NCBI GenBank assembly: GCA_009746045.1
Contig: RPFO01000034.1
Span: 2,373,971-2,437,970 of the forward strand
Origin: Mesostigma viride
Taxonomy: Eukaryota; Streptophyta; Mesostigmatophyceae; Mesostigmatales; Mesostigmataceae
Length of the DNA stretch: 64,000 bases
Reading direction: 5' to 3'
Made by a program: the position numbers and the translations under genes
Part shown: positions 11,419 through 20,968 of the stretch, piece by piece
Layout: each line of letters begins with the position of its first letter
How positions within the stretch are numbered: position 1 is the first letter of the stretch
The notes under the pieces: generated by a model
Database searches by the model: none
What the model saw: only the letters and a program-made list of their open reading frames with translations
Told to the model about the DNA's origin: nothing

Positions 11419-13730
11419 ATGTCAGAGCCTACCCCTCCGGCTGAGAGCTCGCTGCCGTCCCCGCCCCACCGGACCCTGAGCTGTATTTCGAGGCCCTTCC
11501 GGGCCGCTGGGTGTCGAGGTCCAGTTACCCGGGTGGCGTGGTGCAGCCGGCCCTCCAGGCCCAACATGCGGGTCTAGTCAGGGCTGCCCTCTTTGGGGTC
11601 ACGTGGTACGGCCCTTCCCCTGATGATCCGCACCAGCTTGTTTTGCACGGGTTCGACGATACCGGGCACTGTTTGTTAGGGTGTGGTTCCCGCTGTCCGG
11701 CCTTAGAACAGATAGCTGCGGTTCTCCAGTGCTCCCGAGTGTTCTCCTACCTTTCTACCCCTGTGGGCCGCACCTGCCTACGGGAGGTCTTTCCCTGGCT
11801 TCCGGCTGAGGGTGATGCAGAGGTAGATGAGAACCCCTGCGACCTCCTACGGGCCGTAGAATTCATGGAGATAGCTGATCAATCGGCGGGATTAGCAGTT
11901 TTCGGTCCTGCCCCTACGGGCGCCCCAGCCGAGGTACATTATACTCCAGAATATTCAGCCTCGAGCGCTGCGCCCTCCTCCTCAGCGTCTGCTCCTCCCT
12001 CGCCCGTCCCGTCGTCCCCACGGTCGACCCGGCGTGTTGCAGTAGAGCCTACCCCTCTGGGTTTGCCTGATCCTCTTTCGGCGACGGTTTCGGCTATGCA
12101 GGCGCAGATCCAGTCCCTGACCACGGCGTTCGGGGCCTTCTTGGCGGCCCAAGCGCAGACTCCGGCCACGCCAGGTGGGGTGTCTGTGGTGTCCGCGCCC
12201 CCTACCCCTTCGGTTGTTTCGGCACCGGTGGTTTCGCCTGCGCCCCCTACCCCTTCTGGTGCTTCGGCTCCGACACCTCCAGTTGCCGCTGTGCCTGCGA
12301 CCGACGTTTCGGCGCCGCGACGCGAGTCTTCCGTCCCCTCGGCTGTGCCCGCCGTCACCTCCTCTGGGCCACCCGCTGCGCCATCGCAGCCAGTGCGGGG
12401 TTTCTTCAGCGACACGGGCGATCATCCCAGGCTTTGGGAGGGTGGTCCCCCGCAGAGGATTCCGGTGCCCGACTGGAGTTTGGATGGCAACCAATCTTAT
12501 GCCGGACTGCCTGTCCCTACGGGCCCTATTTTCAATATGTGGCCTGAGGGTGCGCCGGCAACGGAGACCGGCGCGCCAGCTGCGGTGGCGGGTCCGTCCC
12601 GGCCCTCTCTGGCTTCGGGTCCGGCGCGACCTCCTGTTGTACCAGTGCCACCTGCGTCGGAGTCGGCTCCCGCCCCTGTGTCGGCCCCTGCTTCGGCCCC
12701 TGCCCCTTCGGCCTCTCGGTCTTTGGCGGCGGTTGTTCGGTCTACCGGTCAGGATCCTCGTGCCACTCGCGCTGCCGATTCCCTCCGGGAGTTGTCCCAG
12801 GGTGATCGGGACAGGGCCCCTTCTGTGGTGCATGCGACGCCGGAGTCGCGTGACACGCCCATTCCTGGGTATGGTATGTCCGCACTCGCCTGCCGACAGT
12901 GTGACCTGCCGCGCGCCTCTGCGGAGCTTGCCATCTCTCCTATGTCCTACGGGTTCTCCCAGGCGTGTCGGGCGCCTCGGGATCGTGGCCTACCCATTGA
13001 GACTGATCGGCCTCCTTTCGACATGGTTATTTTAGCTGATCCTGTGTTCCAGGGTGAGATCCTGGTGCGGCGCGTTCTGTATCGCTGGGCTAGGCGCCAC
13101 AACGACTTGGACACCTACGGTGGGTTCCAGTGGGCTTACCCTCCGCCTCTGTGCATTATGGCTTCGGATGCCCTTTCGGTCGAGTTTCCTGCGGTGCCGG
13201 GTGCTGCGTACACCGTGGTCCTCCAGCCCATCCTGGAGTGGGATGCCCGTCGTCCGGTGCCTATCCCGGGCCAGGGTCTAGACTCCCGCGGTCACCCTCC
13301 TCCTCGGGCCAGCGACTACCTAGAGACATTCGGGTCGCGACAGTGTGTTCGTCGGTGGCGCTCCCGCGAGGTTCGGCACATCCGGTTGTGGCCGTCCAAC
13401 GTGGAGCCCCTGGTGGACCTGTTCTTCCCGACGGGTATGCGCCCTCGGATCCGGTACCATCGCCTCCTCCTGCGGGCCCGTTGCTTGATCGCGGTAGAGC
13501 CTTTCCTTCGCCTCTTTGCCTGTGGCTTTCTGGACTGGGCCCGTGGCCAGGTCGTCCTCACGCAGCATAGGTATTACTGGGCCTTCCTGGGCCTCTTTCC
13601 CGACGGCGTGTGGGCCGATGTTTTCCTCACTGTAGATAGGCATGACAATGTCGAGGACGTGGCCCACTACCAGGCCTACCTGGAGGTCCTGCTGGCCTCT
13701 CGTGGCACTTATCAGACGGATGGTCACTAG
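11419..13730 (+). CDS. Large unrecognised ORF between chromovirus pol and 3' LTR
   Basis: An ATG at 11419 opens the natural start. One frame change near 11465 joins it to the long frame, which is open from 11511 for 739 aa. Residues about 150-450 are Pro/Ala/Ser/Val-rich and probably disordered. The last about 270 residues look folded, with many Arg, Trp and Tyr (WARRHNDLDTYGGFQW, PILEWDARRP). I see no transmembrane segment, so it is not an obvious envelope protein. Its position, 77 bp after the pol stop and before the polypurine tract, marks it as element cargo. Function unknown. Confidence 0.6.
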
Positions 13731-14105
13731 ATAGAGGGCCTTAGGCCCGACCTGAGGGTGTTGTCCCTCCGGTATATAGAGTCGCCCTCATATTCTGGCC
13801 AGTTGGTTGGCTGTTCTTGGTCCTTAGCGCTGATGTGTTTACTCTGTGTGTCCTGCCCAGTGCCGTTCCCCCCCGGCCAGGACTCCGTTCCAGGCAGTTA
13901 GGGGAACCTACCACCAGGTTTGGTGCTGGCTAACCCTACACCACCCGGCGTGGTGGTGGAGACCGTGTGAACTATTGGTGCTTTGTATCTGGGATGGTTT
14001 ATCGATTGTGTTGGTGTGTGCTGGGTGCATTAGGTTTTTCCTACCCCTTTGGTTTCCTTCTCTCTGCGTAGGGAGGGGGCTCCCTACCTTTTGTGGGGGG
14101 GGAGG
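13731..14105 (+). other. Chromovirus 3' untranslated region with polypurine tract
   Basis: No gene is seen. The last bases, 14095-14105, are a G-rich polypurine run (G8AGG) directly before TGTTACG, the normal arrangement for plus-strand priming at a 3' LTR. This fixes the start of the LTR. Confidence 0.65.
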
Positions 14106-14918
14106 TGTTACGTCGCGTAACAATTCGTTGTAGTTACGGACGTAAATTAGGTCCTTTACCTCGGCTGTTATTAGGTTTACGTGCAGTTCTAGCTGGGACA
14201 TGATTGTCCCCGTAACAGTACTGTGGTATATTGGGTGCCTTTGGGCGCCGCGCCGCGTACTTTATTAGTGGTCCTTATCCTTTTGTAGAATGTAGTGGAC
14301 CGGCGTGCATCTGTGCACCTGCCGGTGTTTCTGTGTCTCGGCAGGCGAGGGCCAGGTCGGCCCGAGCCTGTTGGACCGTTGGTGACCATTTATGCACGTT
14401 CCACTCCGTGTGTGGCCACTCGGCGTGTGTTAAATGAATTAACACATATAGGCTTGGGTCACGGCAGTGTAGTTGTGTTTCCTTCCTCTTTTCCTGGAGT
14501 AAACGGGTTTGGTTAAATGGCCTATGGCATATTATAGTAGCACATATGTCAATGCATTGAGATCTGGATCGTCTCGTTCGTCTTTCGCTAGGGGTTTAAA
14601 TAGAGGCGGCCTTACTAGTCTAGGTAGTATCAGAAGAGGTAGAGGTAGAGGTGGCGGCCGAGGCTTGCGGCGTAACAATGGACTCGGAGGTAGTTTAGAT
14701 AGAGAGCGAGACGACGATCCTTTGCAACATACGTCATTGAATCAACCCTTCCGCGGCTGGGAAAATGAAGACGACACCTACTTGACAGGTAATGGGCGGG
14801 TCGCCTGCGAGCTGGGGGGTAGTGCTGCCCGATTCGGGACACGCCCTGCCTAGAAGTTAGACCTGCTCAAAGCGGATGAACTCCTCACGTAGCTAGTCCC
14901 TTTTCCTTTTCCTCGTTT
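14106..14918 (+). repeat. Chromovirus 3' LTR, interrupted by an M element
   Basis: It starts with TGTTACGTCG after the polypurine tract and runs until the M-family LTR begins at 14919. The rest of the LTR is displaced beyond the M insertion. The last five bases, CGTTT, match the five bases after the other M LTR end at 2951-2955, so the two outer junctions look like the two sides of one target site. At over 800 bp it is long, and it contains one small ORF. Confidence 0.6.
14524..14853 (+). CDS. Small basic RG-rich ORF in the LTR region
   Basis: This is a 109-aa reading frame from an ATG at 14524 with an Arg/Gly-rich stretch (RRGRGRGGGRGLRR), a feature of RNA-binding tails, then an acidic stretch. 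It lies in what should be the chromovirus LTR. No homologue is recognised. It may be a chance frame or a remnant of another element's gag start. Confidence 0.3.
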   Translation: MAYYSSTYVNALRSGSSRSSFARGLNRGGLTSLGSIRRGRGRGGGRGLRRNNGLGGSLDRERDDDPLQHTSLNQPFRGWENEDDTYLTGNGRVACELGGSAARFGTRPA

Positions 14919-15562
14919 AGTTAGCATTTTGGGCAACCAATATGCTAAGTGGATGCAGTTTGGAAAGACCTTTCCAACGCCGTGCTGACCGCCTGAAACA
15001 GACAAGGGACAAGAAAGATATCAAGTCCCGAAGTCCTAGCCATCCGTGGCCGACTAGGGTGCAGTCCTCTGGCATTGTGGACAGGACACGTGGCAGGCCG
15101 TGCCTGCACAGGCTTAGCCTGATTATCACGTGACTGTGGTCCACGTAGATCAGAGGAGCAGCAGCCTGTGACTGGTGGAATACTGGAGCTGGCACAGGTC
15201 TGCAAGGATACTAGGCCTTGCAGGCTTGTGACAGGTCCTGTACTTCCTAGGTTGCAGAGTCTAAGCAAATCCAGTTCGTCCTGGCTCTGCACTGATGCCA
15301 GTGGACGTTGAGGATTTGCTTGCACGCCTGCACATGCCTCGTCACGCCGATGGGAACGAGGAACAACGCAAGGATATAGCTTGGTCATGAGGGATGACCA
15401 GCTATCTCGGAAAGCACGAACCGTGGGTGCCACCTTGGTCGTGGAAGTGCCCATTGTGGTCGTGGCCTGGTGAACAGATTTAAGGTTGCTGCCTTGCAAC
15501 ATTGGCTAAGACGCGCTGTGAAAGACCAAGAGCTCACATACGTTTGGGAGCTCTTTCTAACT
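14919..15562 (+). repeat. 5' LTR of Copia element M (644 bp)
   Basis: It starts AGTTAG and ends CTAACT, an inverted terminal match. Its first 130 bases resemble the L/C LTR, and its last 263 bases match 2688-2950. The internal region after it starts CGTAYTATTG, as in L and C, supporting the boundary. Confidence 0.8.
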
Positions 15563-15587
15563 CGTATTATTGTCTCCTTACTTCTTC

Positions 15588-16775
15588 ATGTCCAACGTGC
15601 CGAGGGAACAGGCCATTGAGCCTTCGCAAAGCCAGAGCTCGCAGCCGCAGCTTCGGGTAGGAGACCCGGAGCGATCACGACCTTTTCATCCCTACGCTCA
15701 TCCGAGCACCGCATCAACCTTTGTCCAGGCGGCGTACCTGGCAAGGGGGCTGGCGAAGAAAGGTTGGGTAGCAGTTTGCGGAACTGCAGCAGGGCCGGCG
15801 GCGAGCGACCCCATTGTGATGCAGATTGAGGCTTCGACAGCTCCCGGCGAATTGTCGCGAGAGGCCGTCGAAAAGTTTGTGTCAATACGGGACGAGCTGT
15901 CCTCGACCATTTACGGTCTGGAGGTGGCTCACCAGGGCGGGCACGTGACCGTGTCGCAGCTGGATTTGGCGCGGGAGGCACTGGGCCAGATCGTGGCCAT
16001 TGGACTGGGAGCAGCGCGACTGTTCAACCATCAGGTGGCAACGTCTGTGCTGGGCGCGGGAGTTGAAGTCCCGGACGTGATCAGGCAAGCGCAGGCGCGC
16101 GAAGTCGACAACCCCTGGTCGTCGGCGGAGGTGGTTTCACAAACGTGCGAACACCTCGTGAATATTCTTTTACAGGAGTCACGAGGTAACGCAGACCGGT
16201 GGGTGATAACCACACGACCATTTGGGATTTGGTCAACACTCGACACACCGCGGGCGGCGGAACCAGACGCACACGATCCAGTGGTCGAGGTCATCACGGG
16301 TCGGGAGGTAACGCCAGAAGACTTCCATTACCAATTCGTTGATCAGCCAGAGGGGATCATCGAACGTTCATCTCAGCAGATAGATCAAGGCGACGGTACC
16401 ACAGAAGGGTACGCTGCACGACGTCGTGCTGAGCTGCACGTCCCGCAAGACCCCGAACACGACTACGGTGGTCGTGGGGCTTGCAACGACAAGCGGGGTG
16501 GTGGAACGCGGTGGGTGAGGAGTCTTGAGTGGGATCGCTCGAGTGGGAGCGAGCCCCGGATCCCAGTGGAGAAGTCTGCAGACGGGCGACCCGTTAGCAG
16601 AGTGTTTGGACCCTACGCCGACGGAGAGGACGCCGCTGGCAGCGACGAGGAGCGGCCAGAGACGCCCATCGCAGCCACTGCTCAAGAGCGAGAGCTGGAG
16701 GCAGCGAACCAAGCAGGTGCTGAGTCAGTAGCTGGGACGGTGCCCACGGCATCCCCCAGCGACGCCAGTGCTTGA
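15588..16775 (+). CDS. Copia M ORF1, unrecognised pre-gag protein
   Basis: A 395-aa protein starting 25 nt after the LTR. It aligns along its length with ORF1 of element C (28861-29997): shared blocks include TFVQAAY, GWVAV, LDLAREAL, QIVA, LFNH and LLQESRG. The reading frame is kept although the DNA has diverged clearly, which argues for function in the element. The C-terminus is acidic and disordered. No catalytic motif, zinc finger or membrane segment is seen. It could be an extra capsid-type or RNA-binding protein; that is inference. Confidence 0.7.
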   Translation: MSNVPREQAIEPSQSQSSQPQLRVGDPERSRPFHPYAHPSTASTFVQAAYLARGLAKKGWVAVCGTAAGPAASDPIVMQIEASTAPGELSREAVEKFVSIRDELSSTIYGLEVAHQGGHVTVSQLDLAREALGQIVAIGLGAARLFNHQVATSVLGAGVEVPDVIRQAQAREVDNPWSSAEVVSQTCEHLVNILLQESRGNADRWVITTRPFGIWSTLDTPRAAEPDAHDPVVEVITGREVTPEDFHYQFVDQPEGIIERSSQQIDQGDGTTEGYAARRRAELHVPQDPEHDYGGRGACNDKRGGGTRWVRSLEWDRSSGSEPRIPVEKSADGRPVSRVFGPYADGEDAAGSDEERPETPIAATAQERELEAANQAGAESVAGTVPTASPSDASA

Positions 16776-16828
16776 GTCAGCTCTTCCTTTTTCCTACGCC
16801 TTTATTGTTGTGTCCCCACTTGTATATA

Positions 16829-17428
16829 ATGCCTCGTGGCAAACCGGGTGACGGCGACAAGGGCGAGGAGGGGGCACCGGCTGGAGAGAGCCGGGAGCCT
16901 GGGAAGGGCAAGGAGGCGCTGGTGGGAGAGGCGATCCCAGCCAGCGACGGCGATGGGGGAAAGCGACCAGGGAGCAAGAGGCGACACGAAGACTCGGTGG
17001 AGGAGGCGCGCAAGGCGCGGGCGCTGGGGGCATCTGATGCAATAACGGTGGCGAATGGGCAACCTGCCGTGGAGAAGCGTAAGAGGGACCCCTCTGCTGA
17101 CGGCAATGGTAAGAGGCCTCATGTGGATGTGCTCTCCCCTGTGCCTGCTGGACCAAGTGGTGCTGTTGTTGTGACACCCGCTGTGGTGGAGCCAGTGAAG
17201 GCGCTGCCAGGGTCGAGACCTCACATGAGTGCTGTCACTGTTATGAATGGACAAAAGCCTCTTAACCCACCACTAGCACAGGAAGCTTTGGACAAGTGGC
17301 TAGAGGACATGGAGCTTGTTGTGTTCTCCGTGGACCCCACTGTCAACCTAGTGCAAGTGTTTCACTCGTCCACGTGCAACAGGGACTCGTCAGAGCGTGT
17401 CAGGGAGAAGGCTAGAACAGTTGAGTAA
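16829..17428 (+). pseudogene. Copia M gag (ORF2), truncated
   Basis: It starts at the ATG at 16829 with a charged Gly/Lys/Arg-rich N-terminus, then the Gag domain start (RPHMSAVTVMNGQKPL, DKWLEDMEL, FHSSTCNRDSSERV). Homology with the element C gag ends at about 17417 and the frame stops 12 bases later in unrelated sequence. The zinc knuckle is lost. Confidence 0.75.
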
Positions 17429-17782
17429 CTCTAGAGCCCTAGGATCTGGCTCTGAGTTCCCCATGTCCGTCCGCACGCCATCCGCTAGCGTCCGCTCAGC
17501 CGCCGGCTATAATCCGGCGGTCCGATGCGGGCGACCGGTCTAAGGGCGGCGCCTAGGGCCGGCGCCACCTAGGCCCCAGTCCGGGGCCTTATCCGGGTCA
17601 GTACGGACGGCTAGCTTGTCCCACGGTTACGGCTAACCGGATAGGGTTTGCTGGCTAAGACATAAACCAGTGGTGGGCCAGCTCCGACAGTAGTTCTCTG
17701 TGTTCACCTTATCCCAAGCTCAACGTGACCGACCGCCATAGCTGAGCCGGTCGGGCATTAACTTGTATTCATAAAAATCCCG
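17429..17782 (+). other. GC-rich leader or LTR of element N
   Basis: No ORF is credible here. The stretch joins truncated M to the N gag gene. It holds compact inverted repeats, including CCGCCGG-CTATAAT-CCGGCGG near 17500-17522 and a GGCGCC-rich block at 17547-17590. By position it should contain the 5' LTR and leader of N, but no second copy is present to define ends. Confidence 0.4.
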
Positions 17783-19327
17783 ATGGCTTCCGGTACACGG
17801 AGCCGCACGGGCGAACACACAGATACGCCAAGTGGCGAGGCCGCAGGGTCCGTCCTGCCACGCTTTAGTGCGGACGAGGCCACGAGGTTGATGCAAACCC
17901 TCGTGGCGCAACCGGAACTGGCCAAGCAGTTCAAGCATCCCATGCTGGCTGCTGACGATGCACTAAATCACGGCCCTCTCAAGCAAACGGAGGTGCCCGC
18001 AGATCTACCGGCCGACTATACGGCGGACGACGCAGCAGATTTTCTAGCTGCTCTCAAGCGTCTGCGCGATGGACGCGCAGACAAAGATTCGGAGCTGATT
18101 GGCAAGTTCCGTGCAGTATTCTGCAGTACAACAAAGCACCCAAACATTGCCAATCTAGTTCGCATTGCGGACGACAACAAACAAACCTGGGAAGTTTTTT
18201 ACAACGGTCTAGATGCCCACTTGTCGCGGTCTAAGGAAGAGGCCGACGAGCAAGCCTTCAACGACTTCGAGGGCTATGCAGTTAATAAGGCAAATTTGCC
18301 CGGGGCTGCACGTGATTTCCAGGTCTTCGTGCACAAGCACAAGCTGCTAGATACTCTCAAGCCCATTTTCCTGTGCAATCGCTTTCTCAAGAAATGCGAC
18401 CTCTCGTCGGATGTGCATCTGACCATAGCGACGGAACTCAAAAAGAAGAGTGCCGTCAGTTTCGACGAGGGCATGCTGTATCTGATTTCATGCTTCAAGA
18501 GTGCGCAGTCCAAGCCGGCTGCCTCGGCTGCTCTACCATCCCTGCGCAAGGTGGATGCCGGCGCGTCTTCTTCTTCAGGCGCAGAGGCTCCCATTACGCG
18601 GTCGGAGCTTACGGCCATCCTGAAAAAGGTCGTCGGCCACGGCAACAACGGGGGCCAGCGAGGGCGCAAGCGCGGGCATGGTGGCGACGCCAAGCAGGGT
18701 GATAATCCCCCGGCCAAGCGGCAGCAGGGGGCGTCTACTGACCGCAAGCAACGCTGTGAGCGCTGCTTCGGACGTCGCCATGTCCGGGATGACTGCCGAG
18801 TTCGCCCGGACCTGGAGCTCGAGGACAACCTTTGCCGCAAGTGCCACGACGTTCTGCGTGGTCACAGCGTGGAGGCGTGCAAGGCCAAGCGCATCGTCGT
18901 CCACGGCACACGCGAGGAGTGGGCAGAGCGACGGGCAGCACGAAAGTCAGGTGAGAGCACGCTCGATACCCCTTCTTTTGCTCAATGCGTCACGCTGAAC
19001 CGGGCCGTCGTAGAGCCTGACGTCGTTCCTAAAAGCAACGTGACTGCATCCTCTGTCTCCTTCCGTGATGTGCTCACGCAATCCGTTGATGCTGCTCTGG
19101 CTCTGTCGCGCCAGGATCACGTGCTTCCTGAGCACGGGTCTACAACTACAAAAACCCAAGGTGACCCCAGGGGTGGGCACCTGGGACACATGGATCCACG
19201 GGAAAATCATCACAAGTGGCCAGGGTGTGACAGTAGCCAGCATATCATCACAATCCCGTGGGGGTGCATGGACACGTGTACAATACATCCATTATTATTC
19301 ATAATAAAATCCAATTACACATTGTGA
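17783..19327 (+). CDS. Gag-like protein of retroelement N with two zinc knuckles
   Basis: A 514-aa protein. The first about 260 residues are a helical Gag-like domain (FRAVFCSTTKHPNI, FNDFEGYAVNKANL, FLCNRFLKKCDL). A Lys/Arg/Gly-rich linker leads to CERCFGRRHVRDDC, a CCHC knuckle, and a second CRKCHDVLRGHSVEAC. The C-terminal tail differs from the second contig because of a G5/G4 run difference at about 19260, so its last residues are uncertain. No protease or RT follows; an AATAAA lies at 19303. It is a truncated element or a stand-alone gag-like gene. Confidence 0.7.
   Translation: MASGTRSRTGEHTDTPSGEAAGSVLPRFSADEATRLMQTLVAQPELAKQFKHPMLAADDALNHGPLKQTEVPADLPADYTADDAADFLAALKRLRDGRADKDSELIGKFRAVFCSTTKHPNIANLVRIADDNKQTWEVFYNGLDAHLSRSKEEADEQAFNDFEGYAVNKANLPGAARDFQVFVHKHKLLDTLKPIFLCNRFLKKCDLSSDVHLTIATELKKKSAVSFDEGMLYLISCFKSAQSKPAASAALPSLRKVDAGASSSSGAEAPITRSELTAILKKVVGHGNNGGQRGRKRGHGGDAKQGDNPPAKRQQGASTDRKQRCERCFGRRHVRDDCRVRPDLELEDNLCRKCHDVLRGHSVEACKAKRIVVHGTREEWAERRAARKSGESTLDTPSFAQCVTLNRAVVEPDVVPKSNVTASSVSFRDVLTQSVDAALALSRQDHVLPEHGSTTTKTQGDPRGGHLGHMDPRENHHKWPGCDSSQHIITIPWGCMDTCTIHPLLFIIKSNYTL
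19303..19308 (+). terminator. Poly(A) signal of the N gag-like gene
   Basis: AATAAA in an AT-rich stretch at the end of the reading frame. Together with the opposite-strand signals at 19368-19381 it marks a convergent gene pair. Confidence 0.5.
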
Positions 19328-19367
19328 TGCCATGAAATGACTCAATAATGCAAACAGTGTCCATTGC

Positions 19368-19381
19368 TTTATTCATTTATT
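19368..19381 (-). terminator. Tandem poly(A) signals for the acidic protein gene
   Basis: Two AATAAA hexamers on the minus strand (19368-19373 and 19376-19381), 43-56 bases past the stop codon of the minus-strand gene at 19424. Confidence 0.55.
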
Positions 19382-19423
19382 CAAAAACAGCTGTCCTTCA
19401 TGAACTGTCAAGCCACCAAATGT

Positions 19424-20422
19424 CTACGTCTTCTTCTGGGCGGCCTGGGCGGCCATGCTCTCTGCGATTTGAGCGGGTGTGAACCCCATAGTCGCCATGT
19501 GGTTCAGCATCCTTTGCAGGGTGTCTAGTCCAGCAGCAACTTGAGCGTCACTAGGGACAGGCTTGCTCCCTGAACCCTGCCCAGCTGCTGGCTTCTCCTG
19601 CCCAGCTGCTGGCTTCTCCCCAGGAGTGACAGGTGCAGGCTTCTCCTCCTCGCTGGCGGGTGCAGGCTTGTTTCCAGCACTGGGTGCAGGCTTCTCCTCA
19701 GCACCGGCTGCAGTCTTCTGGGAAGGGACGGGGGTCTTCTTGATGGCGAATGACCTGTCTGCCGGGCTCGGCGTGATCTTTGTTAGCTTTACGCGTCGTC
19801 CCACCGGTGGCGACTTCCTTGCCCTCTTGGAGGAGGGAGTGGATCCCTCCTCCTTCTTTACCACAACCTCCCACTGCATGGGCGGGGGGTCGTTGGTTCC
19901 GGTAACGTCGACCTCCTGCGCTGCGAGGATTTCCTCCTGCTGCATGCGTTCAGTCCACGCATCTCTCGCCATCTTGGCTGTGACACGATTCCCTGGAGCC
20001 ACGTTCGCCGTCCCCCTAAAGTTCTTGAGAAAGTCACGCATACGTGCGTCGTACTGGCTGTCAATCTTTGACAATGGCAACCATGCAAGCGTGAGGTCAG
20101 AAAACCTCGTCCTCACGTGCATGACCCCGCCTTCCAGCTTAACGCTGTCAAATTTGTACACCTTTCCGTCGTCGTTGTATGCTGGCTCCTCCTCCTCCTC
20201 GTCTTCCTCATCTGATGACGAGGAGGAGGAGACAATGTCGGCATTTGCCGGCCCCCCCTGGATGGCCTTGCCCCTAGAGTTACGCTTTGAAATGTCGTCG
20301 ACTGTCTCTTGGAGTATATCTCCTACAGCGTGAAATAAAGCGGCGATTGGCAGCCGCTTCGCCTGCCTCACGTTGTCCTTCATAATATCGCTATCCTTCA
20401 TCATACCTGGGCTATCGTTCAT
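19424..20422 (-). CDS. Acidic protein with possible chromo-like domain and KPA-rich tail
   Basis: A 332-aa, intron-free protein. Residues about 65-80 are a Ser run followed by an Asp/Glu run. Residues about 88-135 (KVYKFDSVKL, VRTRFSDLTLAWLPLSKI, FLKNF) have the strand-strand-helix spacing of a chromo-like module, which is a weak call. Then come basic nuclear-localisation-like patches (KRARKSPP, GRRVKLTK) and Pro/Ala/Lys repeats. The last about 35 residues resemble a small helical, UBA-like domain (MATMGFTPAQIAESM). A nuclear chromatin or transcription role is inferred. It is repeated at 35730-36728. Confidence 0.6.
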   Translation of the reverse strand: MNDSPGMMKDSDIMKDNVRQAKRLPIAALFHAVGDILQETVDDISKRNSRGKAIQGGPANADIVSSSSSSDEEDEEEEEPAYNDDGKVYKFDSVKLEGGVMHVRTRFSDLTLAWLPLSKIDSQYDARMRDFLKNFRGTANVAPGNRVTAKMARDAWTERMQQEEILAAQEVDVTGTNDPPPMQWEVVVKKEEGSTPSSKRARKSPPVGRRVKLTKITPSPADRSFAIKKTPVPSQKTAAGAEEKPAPSAGNKPAPASEEEKPAPVTPGEKPAAGQEKPAAGQGSGSKPVPSDAQVAAGLDTLQRMLNHMATMGFTPAQIAESMAAQAAQKKT

Positions 20423-20968
20423 TGTGTCACTTCTCTTCTCGTTGCTTGATCAATTAATTCATTGCACGCATGCACGCCGCCTTTGATTCATTTTGTATAT
20501 GTTTACCACCCCCAAAATTCGATAATTTGCCAAGTGGGCCGCCAGCCACCCCCTTACAATTCGTTCCAAGTTCAGAATGTACATTATATACGATTCTGAT
20601 GCGTGATACTGCATTCGTACGGTGCAAGTACCATATTCTGGCGTCGTACGATGCAGTATAGGCGCGGCTCTGAATTCGGTGGTCCCGGACTTGAGAAAAT
20701 TGCCTAAGTCCCAAACACTAAGGCGTATGGGCCTGCTACCTAAGTGCACAGGCCAAAGTACTTGTCCAAATTGTAATTAAATTATATATCCATGCAAGGC
20801 TTGATAAGCACATTGTTCGTGAATGTTTGCATGCAAGAAACTTTTATTATTTCAATAAAATCATGAGTAAATATATGAAAATGCACAAGGTCCCACGGGA
20901 CTTGTCCTATACTGACTACCATGCGTGCTAGTGTACATCACAAATGACAAAGTCCTAGGGACTTGTCT
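20423..20968. other. Intergenic region with imperfect inverted repeat
   Basis: No gene is seen. An inverted repeat with TACTGCATTCGTACG at 20607-20621 and its near complement at 20645-20658 lies between the tandemly oriented minus-strand genes. AATAAA on the minus strand at 20843-20848 serves the gene at 20969. A short GGGACTTGTC motif recurs near 20900 and 20960. Confidence 0.5.

Larger units (their letters stand above)
2956..14918 (+). mobile_element. Ty3/Gypsy chromovirus G with nested insertions
   Basis: The order is extra ORF, gag with CCHC knuckle, protease, reverse transcriptase, RNase H, H2C2 integrase and chromodomain, then a long extra ORF, polypurine tract and 3' LTR start. RT-RNaseH before integrase plus a C-terminal chromodomain identifies a chromovirus. 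Both flanks are occupied by M-family LTR sequence, so neither G LTR is seen whole. A 1699-bp DNA transposon splits RNase H. Several frameshifts make this copy non-autonomous as assembled. Confidence 0.88.
14919..17417 (+). mobile_element. Copia-type retrotransposon of a second family (M), truncated
   Basis: It contains a complete LTR, ORF1 and the first part of the gag ORF2, each diverged from but colinear with elements L and C. Similarity stops at about 17417 inside Gag, where element N sequence begins. Pol and the 3' LTR are missing. It is inserted in the chromovirus 3' LTR, with CGTTT at its left edge. Confidence 0.8.

Noticed and set aside
11939..12833. Arg-rich minus-strand and alternative plus-strand frames in the chromovirus cargo ORF
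   Set aside because: Off-frame readings of a Pro/Ala/Ser-rich GC-rich coding region.
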